Assembly (NCBI GenBank): GCA_029876055.1
Contig: CM056877.1
Location: forward strand, 3,348,001 to 3,412,000
Direction of reading: 5' to 3'
Source: Madurella fahalii
Lineage: Eukaryota; Ascomycota; Sordariomycetes; Sordariales
DNA length: 64,000 bases
Shown here: positions 32,941-42,293 of the stretch, piece by piece
How positions within the stretch are numbered: the stretch's first letter is position 1
Layout of the letters: every line of letters begins with the position of its first letter
Notes under the pieces: model-generated
Seen by the model: only the letters and a program-made list of their open reading frames with translations
The model's database searches: none
Told to the model about the DNA's origin: nothing
Program-made: the position numbers and the translations under genes

Positions 32941-35010
32941 ATGTCGGCGGAACAGAGCTCTGCTGTGGGGCGTTATGCACTTTTGATCGGCCTCTGTTTT
33001 ACGCCAAAGGGACGACGAAAGGAGTGGAAACCCCTGAGGGGGTGTATAGAGGACGTACGAGAGATCAAAGAACACTTGGCCAAGTTATCACCGAGCGTCA
33101 ATATCCAAACACTTACAGCGAGCTTATCGGATCCTGATGCTTCCCATCCAGATGAAGTGGAGGACCTACCTACCCACAGCAATGTGATGTCTAGCCTCGA
33201 GAATATATCTCTGCGAGCCTCGCCCGGAAGCTTTGTCTACATCCATTTTACGGGACACGGCACGGCGATTGAACCAATCAACCGCTTCGCGAAGAGTTCC
33301 ACAGGCGAATTAGCGCTGGTTGTCCTTGCAAGCCATGATCAGACAGAGATAGAATATCTTCGGGGTTCTGATTTGGCATACGCGCTAAAGCGGATGGTTG
33401 ACAAGGGCTTGAGGGTGGCACTCGTCCTCGACTGCTGTGCTTCTGGGAGCGTTGTGCGGGACAATGCGGATCCTTCCATCCGTTTCCTTCCATACGATCC
33501 CGCGGTGGACACGGCACATTCCCTCATGCTTGGACTGAGCCTCAACGCCGAAAGTGAAGACGCCCATCCGGCAGTCCGCGACGCCTCCATGCATCCGAAC
33601 TGGCTGATCCACCCACATGGGTACACCGTCCTAACAGCATGTGGGCCGACCGAGATTGCCAGGGAAATTGTTGACGGAGCCGGGCAGTGGCACGGAGCCT
33701 TGTCTTATCTCTTGGCCAGGACTTTCGTCAACCGGGGGGGCGTGGGGGGGAAGTTGCAGCACATCTACGCTCACCTATGTGCCAGGTTCCGAGAGAAAAA
33801 GATCCCCCAGAGGCCCATGCTTTACGGCAACGGGGACCTATATTTCTTTGAAGACGTCACCCCCGATGACGATGTAGCCCTGATCCCCGTCATTACGAAG
33901 AAAGACCGAAGCCTTCAACTAGAAGCGGGGGAGGCGCACGGCGTACACGAAGGGGACAAGTTCGCTTTGTGTCCTCTTGGTCATCAAGAACGTGGACCCC
34001 GATCAGAGCCGGACGCAGTTTATTTCGAAGCCACACATGTCGGGCCTCTCACGTCAGACTTGAAGGCGTTGGGAAGGACACCCGTGCGGTCGGGAATGAC
34101 GGCAAGGGCATGCACTCGTCTAGCTCTGCGTAGATTACCCATCTTGCTTGACGCCCGCCTATCGCGCCATGACGTGTTGGAGACAGCCGTGCGGGAACGA
34201 CCGTCACTTGACATCCATTACGAGGATGATCGCAGACCTGGAATGTCGTTCTCATTCCGACTCATCATCCTCGCCGAAGGTAGTTATGAGATCCGAGACG
34301 AGTCGGGCCAGATGATCCAGGATTTACCGCCTTCCCCCTACAACCTCGAAGCCAACGCCGGCCACGTGTTGGATATTCTGGAGCACCTGGCAAAATTCAA
34401 ACAGGTCGAAAAATTGACCAACAGCTCGCTGGCTGACCCCGCGCACCCCTTTAGACAGTCGTTCAGCGTCCACCTCGTGGGCCCAGCTGGGAACATAATC
34501 CACCCCGGATGTTTACAGTGGGGCGCCTTCCATCCAGGATGTTCACACCCGGGGTGTTTGGTGGAAGTGGAGGATGGCGACGAGCTGGAGTTGGTAATAC
34601 GGAACAAGGAACGCCCAGGAGGGCGTGATCTTTATTTTTACTTCTTCAACATGGGTTCCCGTTGGGAGATACGGGATCTCCTCCAAGGAAACCACGAAGT
34701 TATTCCGCCGAGATCTAGCAACCAACACGAGAAGGATTTTCCAACTGGAACTACTGGGGAGTTAAGGCAGGAAATAACGATGATTGTCCCGGATCAGCTG
34801 GTATGCCGGGAAATACACCAGTGTGATGATATCTTCAAGATCTTCCTTACCACCCAGCTGACTTCATTTGCGTTATTGGAGCTAGGAGAGATCGGTGAAC
34901 CGGCCCGACCGCATCAGATGCCTGGAGGCAGGGGACCATGTCCAGACTTCGCATCGCAGGATTGGGCCGCACTGAATTTTCGCATTCGTACGTATCTCAA
35001 AAGCAGTTGA
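32941..35010 (+). CDS. Caspase-fold (peptidase C14) protein with C-terminal beta domain, 689 aa
   Basis: Single-exon gene. Residues 10-290 form a caspase/metacaspase-type domain: YALLIGLCFTP and LRGCIEDVREIKEHL at the start, the catalytic His in YIHFTGHGTA (H106), and the catalytic Cys in LVLDCCASGS (D164, C165, C166), followed by VLTACGPTEIARE and a GALSYLLARTF segment. It should cleave peptide bonds in regulatory proteolysis. The roughly 390-residue remainder (from about residue 300) is not recognised with certainty. Its last part (LYFYFFNMGSRWEIRDLL ... ITMIVPDQLV) resembles the beta-rich modules found after caspase domains in fungi and bacteria (DUF4384-like, inference). A cluster of three HPGC tetrapeptides lies at about residues 521-540. 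The gene is convergent with the TPR-CHAT gene, 78 bp between stop codons. Confidence 0.85.
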   Translation: MSAEQSSAVGRYALLIGLCFTPKGRRKEWKPLRGCIEDVREIKEHLAKLSPSVNIQTLTASLSDPDASHPDEVEDLPTHSNVMSSLENISLRASPGSFVYIHFTGHGTAIEPINRFAKSSTGELALVVLASHDQTEIEYLRGSDLAYALKRMVDKGLRVALVLDCCASGSVVRDNADPSIRFLPYDPAVDTAHSLMLGLSLNAESEDAHPAVRDASMHPNWLIHPHGYTVLTACGPTEIAREIVDGAGQWHGALSYLLARTFVNRGGVGGKLQHIYAHLCARFREKKIPQRPMLYGNGDLYFFEDVTPDDDVALIPVITKKDRSLQLEAGEAHGVHEGDKFALCPLGHQERGPRSEPDAVYFEATHVGPLTSDLKALGRTPVRSGMTARACTRLALRRLPILLDARLSRHDVLETAVRERPSLDIHYEDDRRPGMSFSFRLIILAEGSYEIRDESGQMIQDLPPSPYNLEANAGHVLDILEHLAKFKQVEKLTNSSLADPAHPFRQSFSVHLVGPAGNIIHPGCLQWGAFHPGCSHPGCLVEVEDGDELELVIRNKERPGGRDLYFYFFNMGSRWEIRDLLQGNHEVIPPRSSNQHEKDFPTGTTGELRQEITMIVPDQLVCREIHQCDDIFKIFLTTQLTSFALLELGEIGEPARPHQMPGGRGPCPDFASQDWAALNFRIRTYLKSS

Positions 35011-35088
35011 GAAGTGGGGATTTTGAGTTCACAATCTATTGCTACGTGCAATATAAACATGGTTCATGTTTGTCTTCCTGGAAAGCCC
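35011..35088. terminator. Shared 3' region of two convergent protease genes
   Basis: Only 78 bp separate the stop codons, so the 3'UTRs must overlap or be extremely short. AAACATG and CATGTTT (35055-35071) form a 7-bp stem with a 3-nt loop, beside an ATATAAAC stretch that might serve polyadenylation. Confidence 0.35.
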
Positions 35089-38000
35089 TCATATGCCATA
35101 ATGAACATAAGGAACCCACGGAGGTGACTCTGTCGGCACACTGCGCAGGACAGGCTGTCTGTCGTCCCTTTCGTCGTCATCGCTCTGGTTTACACTTCGG
35201 CTATCTTCTCGGTACTCCGTCGCCGACTTAGCCCCTCGCCTGGCCGTTGCGAACCCATCCAACCAACGTTCTCGCAGCTCCCGGCTGGCCTTGTGAAGCC
35301 CTAGACATACCGATTCATCCGTCATGGCCCCGCCCACCATTTCTTTGTACACGAGTTTGGCCATGTCCACACAGAGGCTGTCGTTGACGTTCCACAGCGT
35401 GCCGATGACGTGACGAAATCCCGCCAACTGGAACGCGCTGATGAGGTGAATGCTCTCGTCGACAAATTTCTCGCCCTTAATCCGTCCCGTTCCACAGGCC
35501 GAGAGATACGCGAGAAATGACGGGTATTCTCGAAGGTTCATGTCTAGTAGATCGGCCACTCGTAGCGGGTCGTCTTCATCTTCCAGGCACAGATGGCTGT
35601 TTGACGGATCGAAGTCATCCGTGTGGCCATGCCCGGCAAAGTGAAATATCCTACAGCCCGGCAGATGTGACACGATGTCTTGCTTACGTCGTCCAGGTTC
35701 GAGGGGGCTAAGTGCTTTTGATCGGAAGAGGTGTGAGAGCATCTCCACCTCTTTGGTCGCGAAATGAAGCTTGACACTGTTTCCTGGAGTATGCTCCATA
35801 GCGACGAGCAGTGCTCGAGCTGAGGTAGACGGGGGAATGGGATATCGACGGCAGTGTATGATGGTCTTGAGGGTAGGGCTGTAGGATGACATGACCCGGT
35901 CGAGAACGGTTTCGGAAGAGCGCTTTCTGTGACGCCCTGCCGCATGGAGGGGAAATCTAGTAAGGAGTCCGGTGGGGACCCACCATACGTGAGGCCACTT
36001 ACCGTCCGCAGGAGGTCCGGTGATCCCCAGAGCCTCCAAAACAGGGCACGCAACGCTATCCCATAGCCACTCGAGGATGCGAAGGTTCCCGAGGTTGCCG
36101 GATTCTGCTTTCTCACGGATATCCCCGCTAGACAGGCTTGCCAGGGCCAAGGCCCGTACTTGATGCTGCTCGACCAGCAGGGCGTCGCAGCGGTACTCGC
36201 TCACGTTGATGACAACGATTGGGCCGTGCTGTGCAGCGGCTTGCATTTCTGATGTGCTTGGCGGTAGTAAGAAGCGCTCAAATCCTCTCTTCTTGCGAAT
36301 CTCAACGATGAGCTCATCCAATTCCTTGGCCACGCTGGTTTTGTCTAGAAAAGGAGGGATGACGGGGGCTGGCTGCGCCAGCTCGTCCCGGAGACGACTA
36401 AAGCGCTCGGCTAGCCCGGCGTGCGCCTCCCGTAGCTCCTGAAGATCGGTACGCAACTCCTCCAAGGACGCCGCGAGCACACCGCGGCCTTGCTCGAGGA
36501 GATGCAGTGCGACAGCCGGCCCCTTACCCACTCGTAGCGCCGCAGCCGCCGCGTTTGAAGCTAGGCCGACTACCTGGCTGAGCGCATGCTGTCTATCGGA
36601 ATTCCTGAGCGACCGTGCTGTTAGCCTGGGAATAAGACCCACCGCGAGGCTCGAAGCCTCATGGGCTTTCTGCCAGTCTGCAGAGTTTCGGAGGACGGCT
36701 GCGCCGGCTCGGATACGATGCATGGTAGGGGCGCTTTCCTGATGTAGAGCGGACTGATAGCTGGCGATGGCTTCCTCTGCATCGCGTATCGCTTTTGTGC
36801 CTGAGTATCGATTGACAAGCAAGTCCCCGAGATTGTTCCACCGGGATGCCAAGTCTGGATGCTCGGCCGGCGTGGCACCGACTGCCCGCCTCACAACCTC
36901 GATGGCTTCGTCCAGGTCGTCTGGCACTTGTGTCACCAAATGTCGATCCCCGAGTCGAATCCCGAGGCTATTCAAGTACATGGCCATGTCTGGGTGACCC
37001 CTGGGTGTTATATCGACTGCCTCTCTGAGGAGTTTAATAGCTTCATCGAGGTCGGCTATGACCAGTGTCCTGTAAAACCGAGAACCAAGTTTATTCCCAA
37101 GGTTGTTTAAATAAGTGGCTCTGTTGAGACGGTCGTCTGGAGTCTTATCGAGTGCTTGCCTCTCGGCTCGAATGGAGTCTTCAAGGTCGGCTATAGCTTG
37201 TGTCCTTGCATATCGATCGCCGAGAAGAACCGCGAGGTTGTTCAGCAATGCCGCCTTATTTGTGTGACTGTCTGGGGTTGCATGTTCTGCTTGCACGGCG
37301 AAATGAATAGCTTCCTCCAAATCCGCCATCGCTTGCGTCCGCAAGTACCTTCTTCCGAGATGGTTCGCGAGGTTATTTAACCGTCCTGCTACGTCTGGAT
37401 GGTCGTCTGATGTTGATTTGACTGCCTCCCTTGCAAGCTGAATAGCTTCGTCAAGGTTGGCAATCGCCCCTGTTCTTGAATACCTATAGCTGAGCCGATT
37501 TCCGAGGTTATTCAGACGCCGTGCTCGGTCTGGGTGGTCGCCGGGAGTTACAGCAAGAGAATCTCTGGCCGCCTGAATGGCTTTTTCAAGGTCGGCAATC
37601 TCTCCCGTCTCTGAAAACATATTGCCAAATTGAACTCCGAGGTTGTTGAGCCGCATCGCTAGGTCCGGATGACCTTCTGGTGTTGATTCAACTGCCTGAG
37701 TCGTATATCGAATGGCTTCGCTGAGGTCTGCCACTTCTCTGGTTCTTGAGTATTGATCGCCGAGCAGGGTCCCAAGGCTCTGTAGTAACGAGGCGCGATC
37801 CTCGTGATGATCGTCTCGGATCGTGTTGACTGCATCCCTTGTGGCTTGAATGGCTTCTTCAAGGTCCGAAGGGTTTCTAGTTTCCGAGAATCGATCGCTG
37901 AGGTGCATTGCAAGGCTCTGTATCAACGTTGCCCTATCTGGGTGGCCAACCGGCGTCTTACTGAGCGCCTGTCTCGCACACTGAATAGCCTCTTCGATGT

Positions 38001-38889
38001 CGACCATCTCTCTTGTCTTCGAGTACCTTTTGGCAAGGTGATTTCCAAGTGCGTGCAGCCTTCCTGCTATCTCTTGGTCGTGTGGACTTCTCCGGGTGGC
38101 TTCTCTTGTTACCTCTATGGCATCGTCGAGGTCGGTAATCTTCTCCGTACTTGAGTATCGAATGGCAAGCCGATTTCCAAGACTGGTAAGCCACCTCGCT
38201 CGTTCTGGATGGTCTACCGGGGCTGTGTCAATTGTCCGTCTGATAAGCTGGACCGCTTCCTCAATGTCGGCTATCGCTTTGGTCTTCAAGTATCGATCGC
38301 TCAGTCGAACTCCGAGGTTGTTGAGATATAGAGGTCGAGATTCGCTCGAAGCCAAGTCGATTGCTTCTCTTGTGAGTTGAATTGCTTCTTCGAGATCGGC
38401 CGTAACTCCTTTCTCGGAGTACCAGTCACCGAGGAGCATCGCGAGGCCATTCAACCGCCGTGCTCGGTACGGATGAGTGCTTGTGGTTGTCCTGACCGCT
38501 TTTCTGGTGACTTCGATAGCTTCTTGAAGGTTTGCAACATCCCTCAGCTTCAAGTACCGATCGCCGAGTCGAACCCCAAGATTATATAACAGCCCCGACC
38601 GTTCGGGAAAGTCGTCTGAAGCCGCATCGACTGCCTCCCGTGCGATTCGAGTAGCTTCGTCCAGATATGCAATCTCTCCGGTCCTTGCATATTGATCGCC
38701 GACCTGAACTCCAAGGGTGTGCAACAACACCGCCTTATTTGGGTGTCCGGCCGGAAGCGCATCAACCGCCTGCATAGCGATACGAATGGCTTCTTCGAGG
38801 TCGTCCATTGTTCGTAAGCTCGAGTAGAATTTAACTGCCGGTACGTGTTTGCAGCTTGTCATTAAGTATGGCTCAGTTAGGGCAGTCAC
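35089..38889 (-). CDS. TPR-CHAT protease, 1266 aa
   Basis: Single-exon gene. Residues about 22-735 are some 16 tandem TPR-type units with a 45-residue period (consensus LG..LGDRY..T..IADLEEAI, then REAV..TP..HPDRA..LNN). A helical linker follows (ALHLLEQGRGVLAASLEELR). The C-terminal CHAT domain (caspase HetF associated with TPRs) spans about 900-1240 with the catalytic His in FHFAGHGH (H1087) and Cys in YLSACGTG (C1132), followed by GFRHVIGTLWNVND. The tail ends PPWVPYVHYGI, as is common in fungal CHAT proteins. CHAT domains are clan-CD proteases. In bacterial TPR-CHAT systems the TPR array senses a partner and releases the protease. A similar role is inferred here. The start is the first ATG (38889). 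The adjacent caspase gene is a plausible partner or substrate. Confidence 0.9.
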   Translation of the reverse strand: MTALTEPYLMTSCKHVPAVKFYSSLRTMDDLEEAIRIAMQAVDALPAGHPNKAVLLHTLGVQVGDQYARTGEIAYLDEATRIAREAVDAASDDFPERSGLLYNLGVRLGDRYLKLRDVANLQEAIEVTRKAVRTTTSTHPYRARRLNGLAMLLGDWYSEKGVTADLEEAIQLTREAIDLASSESRPLYLNNLGVRLSDRYLKTKAIADIEEAVQLIRRTIDTAPVDHPERARWLTSLGNRLAIRYSSTEKITDLDDAIEVTREATRRSPHDQEIAGRLHALGNHLAKRYSKTREMVDIEEAIQCARQALSKTPVGHPDRATLIQSLAMHLSDRFSETRNPSDLEEAIQATRDAVNTIRDDHHEDRASLLQSLGTLLGDQYSRTREVADLSEAIRYTTQAVESTPEGHPDLAMRLNNLGVQFGNMFSETGEIADLEKAIQAARDSLAVTPGDHPDRARRLNNLGNRLSYRYSRTGAIANLDEAIQLAREAVKSTSDDHPDVAGRLNNLANHLGRRYLRTQAMADLEEAIHFAVQAEHATPDSHTNKAALLNNLAVLLGDRYARTQAIADLEDSIRAERQALDKTPDDRLNRATYLNNLGNKLGSRFYRTLVIADLDEAIKLLREAVDITPRGHPDMAMYLNSLGIRLGDRHLVTQVPDDLDEAIEVVRRAVGATPAEHPDLASRWNNLGDLLVNRYSGTKAIRDAEEAIASYQSALHQESAPTMHRIRAGAAVLRNSADWQKAHEASSLAVGLIPRLTARSLRNSDRQHALSQVVGLASNAAAAALRVGKGPAVALHLLEQGRGVLAASLEELRTDLQELREAHAGLAERFSRLRDELAQPAPVIPPFLDKTSVAKELDELIVEIRKKRGFERFLLPPSTSEMQAAAQHGPIVVINVSEYRCDALLVEQHQVRALALASLSSGDIREKAESGNLGNLRILEWLWDSVACPVLEALGITGPPADGKWPHVWWVPTGLLTRFPLHAAGRHRKRSSETVLDRVMSSYSPTLKTIIHCRRYPIPPSTSARALLVAMEHTPGNSVKLHFATKEVEMLSHLFRSKALSPLEPGRRKQDIVSHLPGCRIFHFAGHGHTDDFDPSNSHLCLEDEDDPLRVADLLDMNLREYPSFLAYLSACGTGRIKGEKFVDESIHLISAFQLAGFRHVIGTLWNVNDSLCVDMAKLVYKEMVGGAMTDESVCLGLHKASRELRERWLDGFATARRGAKSATEYREDSRSVNQSDDDERDDRQPVLRSVPTESPPWVPYVHYGI

Positions 38890-39439
38890 TCAAAGTCGGC
38901 ATTGGCCTTTTTCCGCCGGTCAGGATCGACCGTAGAGTTGTTAAGTCTACAATCGCGGCCCAACCGGCTAGGTAATTAGGCCACGTAAGCCGGGGAAGCC
39001 TGTGTTGTAACTTGCGTGGTTACACAGCATGGCTCAAGACTTCAGCTGGGTTCCAGCATCGCCCGGTTAGTATGCAAGGAAAGCTCATAAGACAACTAGA
39101 GCCGAAAACAGGCCGGGGTCAATGCCGTCGTGCTGGGTGCGTCTGTTAGCGGGGGTTGGTGGCCTAATTTCCTTCTGGGCCTGAGAGGCCTTTGGATGGT
39201 CAGTCGGTGCGGTTTGACACACACACTTACTGTTAGTCTACCTAGTTTTGGGAATTTGAGCCCCCCCCCCCCCAGGCTCCAATACATTTCAACGAGAATG
39301 CCAAAATGCTGCCATACTTCGGATGATTACAGCTGCAGTTGAGTGAACCACCGAACCAAGCCCAATCTGCATCCTGGCTCACCCGAGCACCCGAGACGCC
39401 CTTACCAACCTGTACGCCTTTCTGACAATGGCCGTCAGA
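38890..39439. other. Intergenic upstream of the TPR-CHAT gene
   Basis: Contains the TPR-CHAT promoter. A C13-14 homopolymer lies at 39260. No supported gene. Confidence 0.45.
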
Positions 39440-40047
39440 AACCACCAGTAAAAGCTGGCCCAGACTCGCTCGTGGTGTCTACCATTCCGCGCTTCAGAAA
39501 ATGCTTTGGGTGGTTGAAGATCAGCGGCCGGTATCTTATGAATTTAGACTGAGTGACCCTAGCTCCGCCGATCCTGACTATACAAGAGGTTCAACGCAGG
39601 ATACTCCCAGACCAGGAATACTTCGCAATCGTCTACGTATACATCCCCGAAAACGGTAACGATCTTGCCGCTGTGCAATCTTAAATAGACTTTCTATGGC
39701 GTGCGGGCTTCAACTTCGCGCCTACGCGGTTGCGGGACAACTGGAAGGACAGCGTGATGGTAGATCTCTCCGAATGTCCCTGGCAACTTGAATGGTCGTC
39801 TGCATTCTACAGCCTTGGTCCGAGAACAGCTTAACGGGAGTTGCGGGATGCGGCCACATATTACTGGCAGATGCCTGTTACTTCCCAAAACAGGCGGAGA
39901 CGCAGAGCCTCTATAGAATCCGCCAAGATAGACCGGGAAGGCGTTGTGAGGATGACCGATAAAGATGAAGCTGGGGCCACGGGGGCTTGTCCTTCGAATG
40001 CGTCTGCTGTAGCAGATCCAGCGAGTGAGCTCCGGGGGAAAGGATAG
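39440..40047 (+). pseudogene. Decayed relative of the kinase-like gene at 42.3 kb
   Basis: Plus-strand text in two pieces matches the C-terminal half of the intact gene at 42294-43303. FRKCFGWLKISG corresponds to IHSCFGWTEM. YFAIVYVYIPENG..LAAVQ followed by a TAA stop and IDFLWRAGFNFAPTRLRDNW corresponds to CFATVYSFVPKDELDVETVQ and LDFFHLAGFVLVPFREQNW. MVDLSECP corresponds to LVDLCDLV. Two in-frame stops (near 39684 and 39835) and a shift near 39550 disable it. The last part may be unrelated tail. Confidence 0.6.
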
Positions 40048-40329
40048 CGTACCTTCAGTAGACGGTCGAAAGAACCCAAACTTGGGACATGCAGCAAGAA
40101 ACGAAGAACTTAAAGGGCTTGCATGTGTGATGTAGTTTGATATAGACTTATTCATTAATTAGGTAATGTTAGGTTTTTATCTGACGGGTTATAGCGTGCT
40201 ATAGACTGCCTGGTAAAGGATCTAGCCCCCCGGATGGCGAAAATGGCGAGCGGGATCTCGATGACTAGTACCAGGGCTGGGATATCAGATTGATAATAAC
40301 GTACACTGAATACATTCAGACCCGTAACC

Positions 40330-40750
40330 TAACGCTGTGCCCTCTCCACATATTTCTTAAAATGGTTTAATGCTTGAACTCTAGTGCCTCTTCCCTGTAC
40401 TTGGGGTGGTCGCATAACATGCGTTTCGCACTCCTCAGCTGTTTTGCGTGCTCCCTATCGAAATGGTCATTCATCACGGCCGGCCGACTGTACTTGAACG
40501 CCCTTTCCTCGTATAGCGGCATTTCATCCTCAATGCGCCGAGGACACTGCGTCTTTTGCATGAGGAGCGGGAAAGGGTCCAGCTCAGGAGACTCGTCCTT
40601 CACCGACGTCTCGGGCCGCGTGCTCGGCCAAATACGCCTGCACCTAGCCGTTTCTTGTTTGTCGTATAGGGTAACGAACAGCTCGGCAACCTGGATACGA
40701 AGGCTAGAAAAAGCTTCGGCAGGCGTGATGGATTTCGCTAGAGCGACCAA
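40330..40750 (-). pseudogene. C-terminal remnant of a DUF3435/FluG-type protein
   Basis: The minus frame reads QCPRRIEDEMPLYEERAFKY, SRPAVMNDHFDREH, MLCDHPKYREEALEF, then a frameshift near 40365 and NHFKKYVERAQR. This is the Cys/His-rich end typical of fungal FluG/DUF3435 proteins (CPFC...Y..R.F.Y.RP..M.DH....H and C.HP.C, NHV..VH), with several metal ligands lost. DUF3435 proteins are tyrosine recombinases of Crypton type and include the captains of Starship elements. The catalytic recombinase part is not recognisable upstream, so only the tail of a dead gene is left here. Confidence 0.5.
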
Positions 40751-42293
40751 TCGGCGAGTAGGGATAGTTGGCCGGGATCCGTTGTATGGTTTTCTCCTTG
40801 GTCAAATGATATACGGAAATGCCGGCCGACGCAGCGGTTATGGGGGGAACGAGTGACTCCTGGTTTGTCTGATCACGCATTCGAAAAGAGCATCCTAGAC
40901 GTTCCGTCCCTGCTCTCTCTTTCCGTTATGGGAGATCAACAGGATTGTTTACCAGGGTTGGTACTAGTATATTTGAAGACTAGGCGTCAGGTCGTGGTCC
41001 TCCCAGTCCTTGAGGTCCACTACGCCCACCGCATAATGTCTTGCGAAGTAAGGATGAGCCATGATGCGTGGAAGGGAGAAAGAGGAGACGGGGTTACTGT
41101 GCCACTTGATTGGAGGAGCGGTTGAGCCCGTTGCAGTCTGGAGACTGCAAAGGATCCAGTCTAGACTATCGGATAGCGGCCCTGTGACTAAAAACGAAAC
41201 GCGCGTCTGAATGTTGAGAAACGTTGTTGCTTTGCTAATTACAGTGCAGCCAGAGGGCTTCAAAGGGGCACCTATGGTTAGAAGGAAATAAGAAAAGAAA
41301 AAGAGGAAAATTGAAAAGAAGAACCCCGTATCTGAGGCCACCATCGGGTACCCTTGCTTGCAGAATGGCTGCCGTGGAAACCTTGGAAGCTTTGGGCGTG
41401 AAATTGCACTACTATGAAACGGATGAGCATCGAAAGCGACTACTGGACGTAGTTACTGTGGGACAGGGTGATATGGGAATATAGTACTGAAATTATCACT
41501 CATCCTAAATGTCCCTCTGTAATGTTCCTTACTTCCAGTTCTAGTAGAGAGGTGCGTCACGACCTAAATGGTTCGTGCCCTACAAATCAGAGTTCGTAAA
41601 ATATTAGGTATAGATTAAACAGATATGTGTTACAAGAGATGCGCTAAGCCACTGTGTGAGAGCAACGAAGTGGTATTCGATGTCTGGCTATCTTCGTGGG
41701 AAGCCGGGAACAGCCTGCACGAGGAAGATACAAGGCATGCGTGAGCTGTGTGGAGAGCTCGGGCTACCAATGTGGTCGGCCCATGTAACAGATATCGAAT
41801 CCTATAACTAACGATGTCACTAACCCACGAGTACCCTCCGAGAAAAGGGTAGAAGCGTTAGAACACAAGCCGGGAAAGGAGAACGTATGGGCTCCGGGAG
41901 ACCAAAGATCCGTTTTAGAAAACGTACCAGCAGATATAAGATAATTGCGCTTTCGGGGTTAAGCCCTTGGGAGGAATTAATTGTGTAAGTCTATGTACTA
42001 AGATTATTCAGTCGAGCACATCTTGACTGCGACGGTTAGGTTTTTGTGCTGGCTAGCAGGAGGTGGCGGCGAGGGATCAGGCAACCGACTCGGCCGGGGG
42101 CCGTGCTGGAGCGCCAACTGCGCGCCCGGCCCCGCGCGGGCGCAGAGCCCATAGGTGCGGGCGGTCAGTGCTTCCCGCTGCCGTGGGGCTGGCCAGGTCC
42201 GTGTTAGTCCCCTTCTCGTTGAGCAAAACCTCCACCGACAACTCCCGCCGGCTGAGATGAGCGTACCCATTTGTGTCGCATTGTCGACAAACC
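40751..42293. other. Intergenic, no supported gene
   Basis: Frames on minus at 40964-41344 (ending APPIKWHSNPVSS...) may be further debris of the DUF3435-like gene but carry no diagnostic motif. 41350-42000 is AT-rich with nothing recognisable. 42060-42200 is GC-rich. Confidence 0.4.

Noticed and set aside
39694..40155. 153-codon minus-strand open frame
   Set aside because: Overlaps the plus-strand pseudogene that matches the kinase-like gene; no motif on minus.
41640..41790. Cys-containing stretch that could be a Zn2Cys6 cluster
   Set aside because: Cysteine spacing does not fit and there is no open frame beyond about 40 codons.
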